NCBI RefSeq assembly: GCF_023371205.1
Contig: NZ_JAMCCO010000002.1
Coordinates: 62,001-126,000 of the forward strand
DNA length: 64,000 nt
Direction of reading: 5' to 3'
Origin: Parvivirga hydrogeniphila
Lineage (GTDB): Bacteria > Actinomycetota > Coriobacteriia > Anaerosomatales > Anaerosomataceae
In this document: piece by piece, positions 17,115-25,475 of the stretch
Layout: each line of letters starts with the position of its first letter
Numbering within the stretch: the first letter of the stretch is position 1
Translations under genes and position numbers: made by a program
Notes under the pieces: generated by a model
Told to the model about the DNA's origin: nothing
The model's database searches: none
Seen by the model: only the letters and a program-made list of their open reading frames with translations

Positions 17115-18583
17115 CACCAGATCACCGGCATGGGCGAGGTGCTCGACGGTCCGACCACGTTCGAGCGGACCGTGACCGCTGTCGGAGCCGACAGCAAACC
17201 GCCCGCATTCCCCGTCGGCGTCACGGTCACCTCGAACTGGTAGTAGTAGCTGTCCGTCTTCTTGAACGAGTCAGCGTACGTGTTGCCTGTCGCGGTCGCC
17301 AGCAACGACAGGTTCGTCGAAGACGTGCCGCGGTACACCTTGTAAGTGATGGACGAGTAGGGGAACTGCGGCGTGGAGCACGTCAGGGTGACCGTCCGTG
17401 TCGAACCGCTCACCGTGCTCGTTGCTGTCAGCAACGGCCGGCTGATCCACGCCTCGGGATGGTAGTACCAGTCCGTCGGCCGCAGGTCGCGCGCGCTGTG
17501 CGCCTGCATGCGCATGTAGTAGCGCGAGAACGGCTGCGTCGCGAACGTGCCCGACGTCCCCTTGTAGACGTTCGTACCACCCACGTAGTCGGCGAAGGTC
17601 CACGTGTCGTCGGTGACAGACTGCTTGTAGCCCTCGACTTGGTAGTGGTCGGCAGGCGTGGTGCCGTCCATGACCTCGCCCCACGAGATCCTCGTCTCCG
17701 TCGCGGTCAAAGGCTCGATGGTGGAAGTGGTCGGAAGCGGCGGCACCTCGTTGTCGACGAGGAAGTGCCGCACGGTGTACTTGCTGATACCGCCGGAGTC
17801 GAGCACGTACGCGCTCACTGTCCGATAGCCATCGACGATGACCCTGTTCCCGAGATCGTCTGTCTGCAGGGTGTCCCACACGAACGATGGAGTGGTGAAC
17901 GACTGCTGGTCGATGTTCGCCCAGGAGCCGAGGTTGCCCATCGTGTCTTTCAAGATGAACTGGTCATCGCACCACAAGACGACCGAACTCACCGTCCTGC
18001 CCTCCGCCGCTTCCGCATGAGCGCCCACCGTGAGCGCCCCGCCCGCGTGCTGGCTTCCCCACACCACAGTGCCTTCGGGCGGTGTCGTGTTGGTGAACGC
18101 GATGGTCGGATCGGTCTGCGGGCTGCTCACCGCCTGCGTCAAGAAGGTGTCGCGATCGCGGATGAGCACCTCTGTCGAATACGACATCGGGTTCGCGCCG
18201 CCCCGCGTGACCGTGACCTCCAAGCGCAGGCGCTTGAGGGTCGGATTGGTCGAGGAGGTCATCGTCGTCGGTATAGAGACCGTCGGACGGATGACGACCG
18301 TGAACTCCCCGACCGTCTGCGTCTCGACGTCAGACAACGCCCCGCCTTCGCTCACGAGCTTCACTTGCGCGAACGGCATGGCGCTCACACGCTCGACGTA
18401 CGCGTTGATGGCGTTCGTCATCACCGCACGCTGCTTCGCAGCGATGCTCATCTGGGTCGTCGTGCCGAGCAGACCCAAGACGGCGGTCAGCACGAAGAAG
18501 AAGATGACGGCGGAGACCACGATCTCGAGCATGCCGAGACCGTCGTCTGCTGCCAGCCGTCTGAAGACCTTGGCCTGTGCCAT
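17114..18583 (-). CDS. PilV-like minor prepilin with fibronectin-type extracellular repeats
   Basis: The leader ends at DDG and the mature helix begins LGMLEIVVSAVIFFFV, with Glu5 conserved. The C-terminal 350 residues have beta-sandwich character like fibronectin type III or Ig-like domains: PLTATETRISWGEVMDGTTP with DHYQVEGYK, then ITYKVYRGTSSTNLSLLATA and a final YYYQFEVTVTP. The start is the ATG of MAQAKVFRRL with AGGGG about 8 bases upstream. 489 residues, much longer than standard PilV, so probably an adhesive or spacer-bearing tip pilin. Overlaps the next gene by one base. Confidence 0.7.
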   Translation of the reverse strand: MAQAKVFRRLAADDGLGMLEIVVSAVIFFFVLTAVLGLLGTTTQMSIAAKQRAVMTNAINAYVERVSAMPFAQVKLVSEGGALSDVETQTVGEFTVVIRPTVSIPTTMTSSTNPTLKRLRLEVTVTRGGANPMSYSTEVLIRDRDTFLTQAVSSPQTDPTIAFTNTTPPEGTVVWGSQHAGGALTVGAHAEAAEGRTVSSVVLWCDDQFILKDTMGNLGSWANIDQQSFTTPSFVWDTLQTDDLGNRVIVDGYRTVSAYVLDSGGISKYTVRHFLVDNEVPPLPTTSTIEPLTATETRISWGEVMDGTTPADHYQVEGYKQSVTDDTWTFADYVGGTNVYKGTSGTFATQPFSRYYMRMQAHSARDLRPTDWYYHPEAWISRPLLTATSTVSGSTRTVTLTCSTPQFPYSSITYKVYRGTSSTNLSLLATATGNTYADSFKKTDSYYYQFEVTVTPTGNAGGLLSAPTAVTVRSNVVGPSSTSPMPVIW

Positions 18584-18645
18584 CGCAATCGCCCCTGAAT
18601 CTGGTCGCATCGCTGCAAAGTGTATCGGCGCGGCCCGCTTTCAGC

Positions 18646-18667
18646 TTGAGCGTTCCGTGACGCTCAA
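18646..18667. repeat. Inverted repeat before the minor pilin genes
   Basis: TTGAGCGT and ACGCTCAA form a perfect 8-bp palindromic stem with a 6-base loop in the 119-base gap between pilD and the PilV-like gene. No U-run follows in either direction, so it may be a protein-binding operator as easily as a terminator. Two TAGAAT hexamers (18671-18676 and 18688-18693, minus strand) lie just upstream, 17 bases apart. Confidence 0.4.
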
Positions 18668-18702
18668 CACATTCTACATACGTGATGATTCTACCCCGGT
18701 CG

Positions 18703-19521
18703 TCACGCGAGTCCGGCCAGGCGGAGATAGGCTGCCACCAGCCCATCGCCCCACAGCGCCGTGACGACCGCGCCCGCCGCTAGATACGGCCCGAACGGTA
18801 TCGCCGCCTCTTTCGAGCGCGCGCGCGTCGCCAGTCCGACGACAGATCCCACGACGCTGCCGAGAAAGAGGGCGATGAGCACGTGCGGCCCGAGGAACAG
18901 CCCGAGCGCGCCGAGGAGCTTCACGTCCCCCATGCCGAGTCCCGTGCGGCCGCGGACGCGTTCGTACAGAAGCGCGGCGAGAAGCGGCACGCCCCCGCCG
19001 AGAAGGACGCCCACGGCAGCGTCGAGAAGAGCGGTAGCGCCTGTGGCCCCGCCGGTCAGCGGACAGGCAGAAAGCCCGGCTGCGCTCGCAGCCGCTCCCG
19101 CCACGCCGATGGTGAAAAGGAGCGCCACGAGCGGGTTCGGTAAGCGGCGATGGTCGAGGTCGATGGCCGAGAGAATCAGAAGAAGGTAGAAGAGCGCGAT
19201 CGCGAAGGCCGTCTTGAGCGAGGCCCCCCACCGGAGCGCTGCGGCCGCCCACAGGACGCCGGACGCGATCTCGACGAGCGGATAGCGTGCGGAAATCGGC
19301 TCGCGGCAGGTCCTGCACCGCCCGCGCAGCACGAGCCACGAGAGCACGGGCACGTTGTCGTGCCACGCGATCGGCGTGCCGCACGTCGGGCAATGCGAGC
19401 CCGGAGCGACGAGCGACTCGCCGCGCGGCAGCCGCCAGATGACGACGTTCGCGAACGAGCCGAAGACGAGGCCGAAGACGGCCGAGAGCGCAAAAAGCGC
19501 ACTTGGTTGCACTGACGCCAA
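18703..19521 (-). CDS. pilD: Prepilin leader peptidase / N-methyltransferase
   Basis: Membrane aspartyl protease (A24 family) that cuts prepilin leaders and methylates the new N-terminus. The N-terminal GSFANVVIWRLPRGESL is the family signature. A zinc-type four-cysteine cluster is at C44, C47, C69 and C72. The catalytic aspartates are D121 (AIDLDHRRLPN) and the Asp of GMGD (196-199). Multiple membrane spans, 272 residues. The best start is a TTG at 19519-19521 with GGTGG about 5 bases upstream; a GTG three codons later is possible. It would process PilA and the minor pilins encoded around it. Confidence 0.93.
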   Translation of the reverse strand: MASVQPSALFALSAVFGLVFGSFANVVIWRLPRGESLVAPGSHCPTCGTPIAWHDNVPVLSWLVLRGRCRTCREPISARYPLVEIASGVLWAAAALRWGASLKTAFAIALFYLLLILSAIDLDHRRLPNPLVALLFTIGVAGAAASAAGLSACPLTGGATGATALLDAAVGVLLGGGVPLLAALLYERVRGRTGLGMGDVKLLGALGLFLGPHVLIALFLGSVVGSVVGLATRARSKEAAIPFGPYLAAGAVVTALWGDGLVAAYLRLAGLA

Positions 19522-19569
19522 GAATCCACCGTTCCCTCGCTGCGGACACCATCAGGAGGATACAGCAAG

Positions 19570-19600
19570 GGCAGGGGCCGCGCGATGCGCGACCCCTGCC
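19570..19600 (-). terminator. Hairpin between pilA and pilD
   Basis: A 14-bp stem with one mismatch (GGCAGGGG outer arm, GCGC inner arm) and a 3-base loop, 24 bases past the pilA stop. On the minus strand it is followed by CTTGCTGT, a poor U-tract. It may act as a partial terminator or 3' stabiliser that keeps pilin mRNA above the downstream genes. Confidence 0.6.
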
Positions 19601-19624
19601 GGCCATCGGTCCAACCGACGAGTA

Positions 19625-20014
19625 TTAGAAGTGCGAATGCGTCAGGGTGCCGTCAGTCAACCAGCCACCGTCGCCGTTGTCGCCAGTGACTGTACCTGCA
19701 GCGTTGACGTAGTAATACTCAGCCCCGGTGCCTGCCGGGCAGTGCGGGACGTCCTTGATGTACGCGCCGCCCGCAGTCAGTTCGTCGGCGCCGTCGATTG
19801 CCTTCGCAGCCCACTGGTTGTTGGGGTCAGCCGCGAGCCACTGCTGAACCGCTCCTTCAATCGTGCGCTGGTTCGAGTGGCAGGTACGGAGCCGCGCGTT
19901 GCGAGACGCTGCGTTGAAGACCGGGATAGCGATGGCGACAAGGATACCGATAATAAGCACGACCACCATGAGCTCGACGAGAGTGAAGCCCTCGTCCCTT
20001 CTGAACATCCGCAT
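19625..20014 (-). CDS. pilA: Major type IV pilin PilA
   Basis: Prepilin of 129 residues: a 9-residue leader MRMFRRDEG, then FTLVELMVVVLIIGILVAIA with Phe1 and Glu5. Phe24 at the end of the helix (IPVF) is also present. The mature chain of about 120 residues has two cysteines (in RTCHSN and PHCPAG) likely forming a C-terminal disulfide loop, and a YYY cluster. A strong GAGGAGG lies 9 bases before the ATG. It sits between pilC and pilD with its own 119-base upstream gap and a hairpin downstream, as expected for the abundant subunit. A GspG-like pseudopilin cannot be fully excluded. Confidence 0.88.
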   Translation of the reverse strand: MRMFRRDEGFTLVELMVVVLIIGILVAIAIPVFNAASRNARLRTCHSNQRTIEGAVQQWLAADPNNQWAAKAIDGADELTAGGAYIKDVPHCPAGTGAEYYYVNAAGTVTGDNGDGGWLTDGTLTHSHF

Positions 20015-20133
20015 GGATGCTCACCTCCTCTTCCTCGGGGCACTCGCCCCAGTTGCCTACGCTGGTTGTATCGGCATTCTCGCGCGCCACTTGAGGCGCA
20101 ATCCTGAAGATTCCCGAAAAACGAGCACCACTG

Positions 20134-21348
20134 TCACTTCACGAGCGTGATGACCTGGAACATCGGCATGTAGAGCGCGATGACGATGCCGCCGACCACC
20201 ACTGCCAGCGTCGCCATCATCAACGGTTCGATAACCGAGGTAAGACCGTCGACGGCGGCGCTCACCTCTTCGTCGTAGAAGTCGGCGATCTTGGTGAGCA
20301 TCGCGTCCAGCGCGCCCGTCTCTTCGCCGACGGCGATCATCTGCACCAGCATCGACGGGAAGATCGGATTCTCGCCGAGCGGCTTGGCGATGGTCTCGCC
20401 TTCTTTGATCGCGGAGCGCACCTTCTTCACCGCCTGCGCGACGACCTCGTTGCCTGAGGTGTCGGCCACGATGTCCAGCGCAGACAGGATCGGGACGCCC
20501 GCTGCCACGAGCGTGCCGAACGTGCGCGTGAAGCGAGCGAGCGACATCTTGCGCACGAGCGGCCCCACGATCGGCATCCGGAGCTTGATGCCGTCCCAGA
20601 TAAGCCGGCCAGAATCCGTCGACTTCCACGCCCGGAACGCGATGGTGCCCACGATGACGGCGACCAGCGTGATGAGCCCTGGCAGCCCGCGCGCGCCGGC
20701 CGAGATGTTCACGAGTATCTGCGTCGGGACGGGCAATTTCCCGCCCATGTCAGCGAACATCTTCTGGAACGTCGGAACGACGAAGATCATCATGGCGATC
20801 AAGACGAGCAGCACGAGGACCGCCATCGCGACCGGGTAGGTCATGGCGGACTTGATGCGGCCTTTGAGCTTGGCATCGTTCTCGAAGTGATCCGCCACGC
20901 GCAGCAGAACCTCGTCGAGCACACCGCCCGTCTCACCGGCGCGCACCATGTTGATGAAGATCGGCGGGAAGATCTTCGGGTGCTTCGCCATCGCCTCAGA
21001 GAGCGACTGACCGGCCTCCACATCGCGTCCGACCTGCGCGATGACCTCACGGAGCTCCTTGCTCTCCGACTGATCGGCCAAGATCGAGAGACACTTCGTG
21101 AGCGAGAGGCCCGCGTTGATCATCGTCGCGAACTGCCGCGCGAAGATGGTGATGTCCTTCGTCTTGACCGAGGTCCCGAACTGGATCTTGTTGAGAGCGG
21201 CGAGCCTGTCTTCGCTCAAGTCGAGGACGATGTAGCCCATCTGCCGCAGCTTCGCGGCGACCGCGTCCCGGCTCTCGCCCTCCAGCCTCCCGCTCGTGAC
21301 CTTGCCGGTCTTGTCGCGGACCGTGTACTTGAAGGTGATCGTGGCCAT
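20134..21348 (-). CDS. pilC: Type IV pilus inner-membrane platform protein PilC
   Basis: Polytopic platform protein (two T2SSF domains) that couples the PilB/PilT motors to pilin insertion. The N-terminal FKYTVRDKTGKVTSGRLEGE and the two repeats FARQFATMINAGLSLTKCLS and FTRTFGTLVAAGVPILSALD, each followed by AMxKHPKIFPPIF or PLGENPIFPSMLVQM segments, are diagnostic. The ATG has AAGGGG 7 bases upstream. 404 residues, full length. Confidence 0.95.
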   Translation of the reverse strand: MATITFKYTVRDKTGKVTSGRLEGESRDAVAAKLRQMGYIVLDLSEDRLAALNKIQFGTSVKTKDITIFARQFATMINAGLSLTKCLSILADQSESKELREVIAQVGRDVEAGQSLSEAMAKHPKIFPPIFINMVRAGETGGVLDEVLLRVADHFENDAKLKGRIKSAMTYPVAMAVLVLLVLIAMMIFVVPTFQKMFADMGGKLPVPTQILVNISAGARGLPGLITLVAVIVGTIAFRAWKSTDSGRLIWDGIKLRMPIVGPLVRKMSLARFTRTFGTLVAAGVPILSALDIVADTSGNEVVAQAVKKVRSAIKEGETIAKPLGENPIFPSMLVQMIAVGEETGALDAMLTKIADFYDEEVSAAVDGLTSVIEPLMMATLAVVVGGIVIALYMPMFQVITLVK

Positions 21349-21395
21349 CGTGCGCCCCTTCTTCTAGCTGCGACTGCCGCTGCGTTCTGTGCTTC

Positions 21396-22457
21396 TTATC
21401 GGCTCCGGGTGAGCAACTGCTTGAGCGTGTTCTGGTCGATCGCCCGTTGCAGGGCCATGTCCATCGAGATGAGCCCTCTGCGGCACAGCTCTGCGAGGCT
21501 TTGATCCATCGTGACCATACCATACTGCTGACCCGACTGCATGGCGGTGGTGAGCTGGTGGGTCTTGCCCTCGCGGATGAGGTTCCGGATGCCCGGCGTC
21601 GGCACGAGCACCTCGCACGCGAGCACCCGTCCGCGTCCGTCAGCGGTCGGAAGGAGCTGCTGGCTCACGATGCCTTGCAGCGTGCCTGAGAGCTGCACCC
21701 GGACCTGCGCCTGCTGGTGCGGCGGGAAGACGTCGACGATGCGGTCGACGGTCTGGACCGCGTCTTGGGTGTGCAGCGTCGCCAGCACGAGGTGGCCCGT
21801 CTCCGCGGCGGTGAGCGCCGCTGAGACCGTCTCCAAGTCACGCATCTCACCGATCAAGATGACGTCCGGATCTTGCCGAAGGACGTACTTCAAAGCCGTC
21901 GAGAAGCTCTTCGTGTCAGCGCCGACCTCCCGCTGGTTCACCATGGCCTTCTTGTGGTGGTGCAGGTACTCGATCGGGTCCTCGATCGTGATGATGTGCA
22001 CCTCACGACGCTCGTTGATGTGGTCGACCATAGCCGCAAGCGTCGTCGACTTGCCTGAGCCGGTCGGGCCGGTGACGAGCACGAAGCCGCGCGGCTTATC
22101 GCACAGCTCCGCGACGACCGGCGGAAGCCCGAGCTCCTCGAAACCTCGGATCTCCGCCGGGATGTGCCGGAACGCCGCCCCGACGCTCGCGCGCTGGTAG
22201 TAGGCGTTCACGCGGAACCTGGACACGCCCGGCAGAGAATACGCGAAGTCGAACTCCCAATCGGTCTCGAGCCGCTCGCGCTGCTCTTGCGTGAGGATCG
22301 AGTACACGAGCTCTTTCGTGTCGCGCGCCGTCAGCCGTGGGCGATCGGTGACGGTGAGCCGTCCGTTGATGCGCAGGACCGGCGGCATTCCCGCCGTCAG
22401 GTGCAGGTCGGACGCCCCTCGCTCGACGAGCTCCATCAGCAGTTCGGCGATGTCCAC
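21396..22457 (-). CDS. pilT: Type IV pilus retraction ATPase PilT
   Basis: Hexameric ATPase powering pilus retraction (twitching, surface sensing, DNA uptake). The N-terminal LLMELVERGASDLHLTAGMPP is characteristic. Walker A GPTGSGKSTT is at 130-139; the Asp box and Walker B (DVILIGEMRDLET) follow, and the C-terminal GKTHQLTTAMQSGQQYGM region matches PilT. 353 residues. The start is GTG with GGGGG 4 bases upstream. It lies 12 bases after pilB and before pilC. Confidence 0.96.
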   Translation of the reverse strand: MDIAELLMELVERGASDLHLTAGMPPVLRINGRLTVTDRPRLTARDTKELVYSILTQEQRERLETDWEFDFAYSLPGVSRFRVNAYYQRASVGAAFRHIPAEIRGFEELGLPPVVAELCDKPRGFVLVTGPTGSGKSTTLAAMVDHINERREVHIITIEDPIEYLHHHKKAMVNQREVGADTKSFSTALKYVLRQDPDVILIGEMRDLETVSAALTAAETGHLVLATLHTQDAVQTVDRIVDVFPPHQQAQVRVQLSGTLQGIVSQQLLPTADGRGRVLACEVLVPTPGIRNLIREGKTHQLTTAMQSGQQYGMVTMDQSLAELCRRGLISMDMALQRAIDQNTLKQLLTRSR

Positions 22458-22469
22458 GTGTCCCCCATC

Positions 22470-24137
22470 TCACACGACGACGCGGGCGATCTCCTCCAGC
22501 GACGTCAGTCCCATGCGGACTTTCTCGAGGCCGTCCTGCCTGAGCGTGAGCATGCCTTGTTCGATGGCGACCTGACGGATCTTCTCAGCGGTCGCTTCTT
22601 TGACGGTGAGGTCCGAGATCTCCTCGCTCACGAGCATGACCTCGTGGATGCCCATCCGGCCCCTGTACCCCGTGCCACCGCACTTCTTGCAGCCGACCGC
22701 GCGGTAAACGCGCTCGGGCAGGTCATCTTCCGGGAACCCGGCGTCGATGAGCGCCTGCTTCGGCGGCGCGTACTCCTCCTTGCAGTCCTTGCACAGCCGC
22801 CTCGCGAGGCGCTGCGCCAAGACGCAGTCGACAGCGGACGCCACGAGAAACGGCTCCACGCCCATCTCGATGAGACGGGTGATGGCGCCGGGCGCGTCGT
22901 TGGTGTGCAGCGTCGACAGCACGAGGTGACCGGTGAGCGCGGACTCGATGGCGATCTTCGCGGTCTCCTGGTCGCGGATCTCGCCGACCAAGATGATGTC
23001 GGGGGAGCAGCGCAAGAACGAGCGCAGCGCTCGGGCGAAGGTGAGACCGGCTTTCGGGTTGGTCTGGACCTGGTTCACGCCCGGCAGCCGATACTCGACC
23101 GGATCTTCGGCGGTGAGGATGTGGCGCGAGGGCTCGTTGAGCACGTTCACGGCCGCGTACAATGTCGTCGACTTGCCCGAGCCGGTCGGCCCGGTCACCA
23201 GGATGGCGCCGTACGGCTTGCGGAAGGACGATTCGAACCGCTTGAGCGACTGCGGCAAGAAGCCGAGGTCCTCCAGCCTGAGCATGATGTTGTCCTTGCG
23301 CAGGATACGAAGCACGACCCGCTCACCGTACACCGTCGGCAGGGTCGAGACGCGGAAGTCCATCTTGTGGCCGCCGATGGTGAGCGCAGTGTGGCCGTCC
23401 TGCGGCTTGCGCGACTCGGCGATGTCCATGTCGGACATGATCTTGAAACGGCTGATGATGGCCTGCTGCGTCGACTTGGGGCTGCGCATCATCTCGTGCA
23501 GCACGCCGTCGATGCGGTACCGGACCCGCAGGTCCTTCTCCTGCGGCTCGATGTGGATGTCCGAAGCGCGGTCGGCGACCGCCTTGTTGATGATGTAGTT
23601 GACGAGCTTGACGATCGGCGCCTCGTCGACGAGTTCGGTGAGCTGCGAGAGATCCAGCTCCTCCTCTTCGGCTGCCGTCGCGTCCACATCGATCTGCTCT
23701 GCGACGCGGTAGTACTCGTTGATAGCGGCGACTATGTCGTCTTTCGTCGAGATGCCCGGCTTGATCTCGTAGCCGGTGATGATGCGCAGGTCGTCCAGCG
23801 CGAGCACGTTGTGCGGGTCGGCCATGGCGACCACCAGCCGGCCTTCTTCGTCGAACTCGACCGGCATGAGCGTGTAGCGGTTGGCGAGGTCCTTCGGGAC
23901 GACCGCGATCGCTGCGGGATCGGGCTTCTGCTGCGAGAAGTCGATGTACGGGACGCCGATCTGCCGCGCCATGACCGAGAGGATCGCGCCTTGCGACGCG
24001 TACCCCAAGTCCACGAGGACGCGCCCGAGCGGGCTTCCCGTGGCCTTGTGGACTTCCAGGGCGTCGTTGAGCTGGCGCTCGGTGATGATACCGGCGCGCA
24101 CGAGCAGCAGACCTAGACGTTCGCCAGCCTCGGCCAC
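22470..24137 (-). CDS. pilB: Type IV pilus extension ATPase PilB (copy 1)
   Basis: GspE/PilB motor that drives pilus assembly. The N-terminal MshEN-type domain (LLVRAGIITERQLNDAL) at about 9-130 may bind cyclic di-GMP in relatives. Walker A GPTGSGKST is at 316-324, Walker B is in ILVGEIRD at 382-389, and a zinc cluster has C449, C452, C483 and C486. 555 residues. The start is a GTG close to the upstream gap. It is directly upstream of pilT and pilC, so this is probably the main extension motor; a second homologue lies at 28155-29837. Confidence 0.95.
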   Translation of the reverse strand: MAEAGERLGLLLVRAGIITERQLNDALEVHKATGSPLGRVLVDLGYASQGAILSVMARQIGVPYIDFSQQKPDPAAIAVVPKDLANRYTLMPVEFDEEGRLVVAMADPHNVLALDDLRIITGYEIKPGISTKDDIVAAINEYYRVAEQIDVDATAAEEEELDLSQLTELVDEAPIVKLVNYIINKAVADRASDIHIEPQEKDLRVRYRIDGVLHEMMRSPKSTQQAIISRFKIMSDMDIAESRKPQDGHTALTIGGHKMDFRVSTLPTVYGERVVLRILRKDNIMLRLEDLGFLPQSLKRFESSFRKPYGAILVTGPTGSGKSTTLYAAVNVLNEPSRHILTAEDPVEYRLPGVNQVQTNPKAGLTFARALRSFLRCSPDIILVGEIRDQETAKIAIESALTGHLVLSTLHTNDAPGAITRLIEMGVEPFLVASAVDCVLAQRLARRLCKDCKEEYAPPKQALIDAGFPEDDLPERVYRAVGCKKCGGTGYRGRMGIHEVMLVSEEISDLTVKEATAEKIRQVAIEQGMLTLRQDGLEKVRMGLTSLEEIARVVV

Positions 24138-24217
24138 CTCTGATGACCCCCGTCACGCACGGCAGACCCGACGGTATGCAAGCCGCTCATAATGCTACGA
24201 CGACCCGGCGATGATGG

Positions 24218-24928
24218 CTACTGCTGGCTGCGCGAGCGGGCGTCCTTGAGCTCGCCCAGCAACGCTCGCGCGAGCCGCTGGAACTCGTCGTGCGTGCGCG
24301 TTCCCGGACGGACGCCGATGCGGCCGCCACCCTCAGTGAAGTGGAGCTCGACGGGCGCCACGAGCCGGTACTCTGGCGGAGGCGGCGCAATCTCAGCGGT
24401 GGACGGACCAGGCTCGGGCGGAGATGGCGCAGGCTCAGGCGCGGGCGCTGCGGGCGCGGGCGGGGATGACAGGACGGCTGACGCCGAGGGCTGCGGCGCG
24501 GGAGCGTGCGTCGGCGCGGGCGCTGGCTGCGGCGCGGGCGCGGGTGCAGCCGCTGGCTGCGCCGCCTGAATCTCCAGCTCTGCCTGTCGCTCCAGCGAAG
24601 CAAGCAGCCGGGCGATGCGCTCGGCCTCGTCCGGCGGCATCGGAGCGCTCTCCACGGGAGCCGGCTCCACAGGCATCGCAGGGGCGACCGGGGCCGGTGC
24701 GGAGACCGCCGGCGCGAACGGGTCGGATTCGAGCACGGGCGCCGGCCCGATCGGCAGGATGGGCTCTGGCGTCACCCCGATCTCTGGCGAAGCCGCAGCA
24801 TTCGCGCGCCCTCGCCGGGCTCGCATACGGCCCGCAACGTACCCGACGATGGCGACCATAAGGTAGACGGCCGAAACGAGGGCGAGGAATGCAAGTCCAC
24901 CGAGGATGTACAGACGCGGGTCCAGCAC
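24218..24928 (-). CDS. Single-span membrane protein with long Pro/Ala linker, unknown function
   Basis: I do not recognise the family. The 236 residues have a membrane helix at about 8-30, a basic stretch (RMRARRGR), a low-complexity Pro/Ala region to about residue 180 with a helical insert (DEAERIARLLASLERQAELE), and a compact C-terminal piece (YRLVAPVELHFTEGGGRIGV) that could be a small domain. The GTG start lies one base past the TGA of the GTPase gene, so it is coupled to it. It may tether the GTPase/Roadblock module or a pilus motor to the membrane; this is inference from position only. Confidence 0.7.
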   Translation of the reverse strand: MLDPRLYILGGLAFLALVSAVYLMVAIVGYVAGRMRARRGRANAAASPEIGVTPEPILPIGPAPVLESDPFAPAVSAPAPVAPAMPVEPAPVESAPMPPDEAERIARLLASLERQAELEIQAAQPAAAPAPAPQPAPAPTHAPAPQPSASAVLSSPPAPAAPAPEPAPSPPEPGPSTAEIAPPPPEYRLVAPVELHFTEGGGRIGVRPGTRTHDEFQRLARALLGELKDARSRSQQ

Positions 24929-24929
24929 C

Positions 24930-25457
24930 TCAGCTCATGCTTTCCAAGATCCTGTAGAGCAGACCGAGCAACACGGCCTTCACGCTCTCCTTGCTGCGTG
25001 CGTCGCACGGCAGGAGCGGCACGTCCGCTGCAAGTCCGAGCTCGGAGCGTATGCGCGTCAGCGACGCGACGTCTTCTGCCTCGATCTTGTTCGCAGCCAC
25101 GACGAACGGGACGTCGGACATGTTCGTGAAGAACTCGATCATGGAGCGCGCATCGGAGATCGATTCGGCAGACAGCCCGTCCACGAGGAGCACGAAGCCG
25201 AGCATGCCCTCCGAGAGCGTCTCCCACATGAACGAGAATCGCTCCTGGCCAGGCGTGCCGAACAGGTAGAGCACCACGTCGTCGGAGATCGTGATCCGAC
25301 CGAAGTCCATCGCGACGGTCGTCTCGCCGCCACCCTCGCCGGAGACGTCGCTCACTTGGCGCTCCGTCGAAAGCACCGTGATCTCGCTCACCGACTTGAT
25401 GAACGTGGTCTTGCCGGCGTTGAACGGCCCGGTGACGACGACTTTCACAGACTGCAT
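24930..25457 (-). CDS. MglA-like small GTPase
   Basis: A 175-residue P-loop GTPase of the group found beside Roadblock proteins in bacteria. Walker A GPFNAGKTT is at 10-18, the switch region has ETTVAMDFG at 45-53, the G3 motif reads GTPGQERF at 67-74, and G4 is NKIE (123-126), a variant of NKxD. MglA of Myxococcus sets cell polarity and activates pilus motors through a Roadblock GAP (MglB). Here the gene sits between two PilB genes with a Roadblock gene close by, supporting a similar job. The GTP-binding call is firm; the biological role is inferred. Confidence 0.85.
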   Translation of the reverse strand: MQSVKVVVTGPFNAGKTTFIKSVSEITVLSTERQVSDVSGEGGGETTVAMDFGRITISDDVVLYLFGTPGQERFSFMWETLSEGMLGFVLLVDGLSAESISDARSMIEFFTNMSDVPFVVAANKIEAEDVASLTRIRSELGLAADVPLLPCDARSKESVKAVLLGLLYRILESMS

Positions 25458-25475
25458 CCGGATTCCGCTCCTCGT

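Noticed and set aside
20044-20133. Sigma-54 type promoter upstream of pilA (TGGCGC...ATGCC)
   Set aside because: The GG-to-GC spacing is 11 bases rather than the required 10, the flanking bases fit poorly, and sigma-54 is not expected in this lineage.
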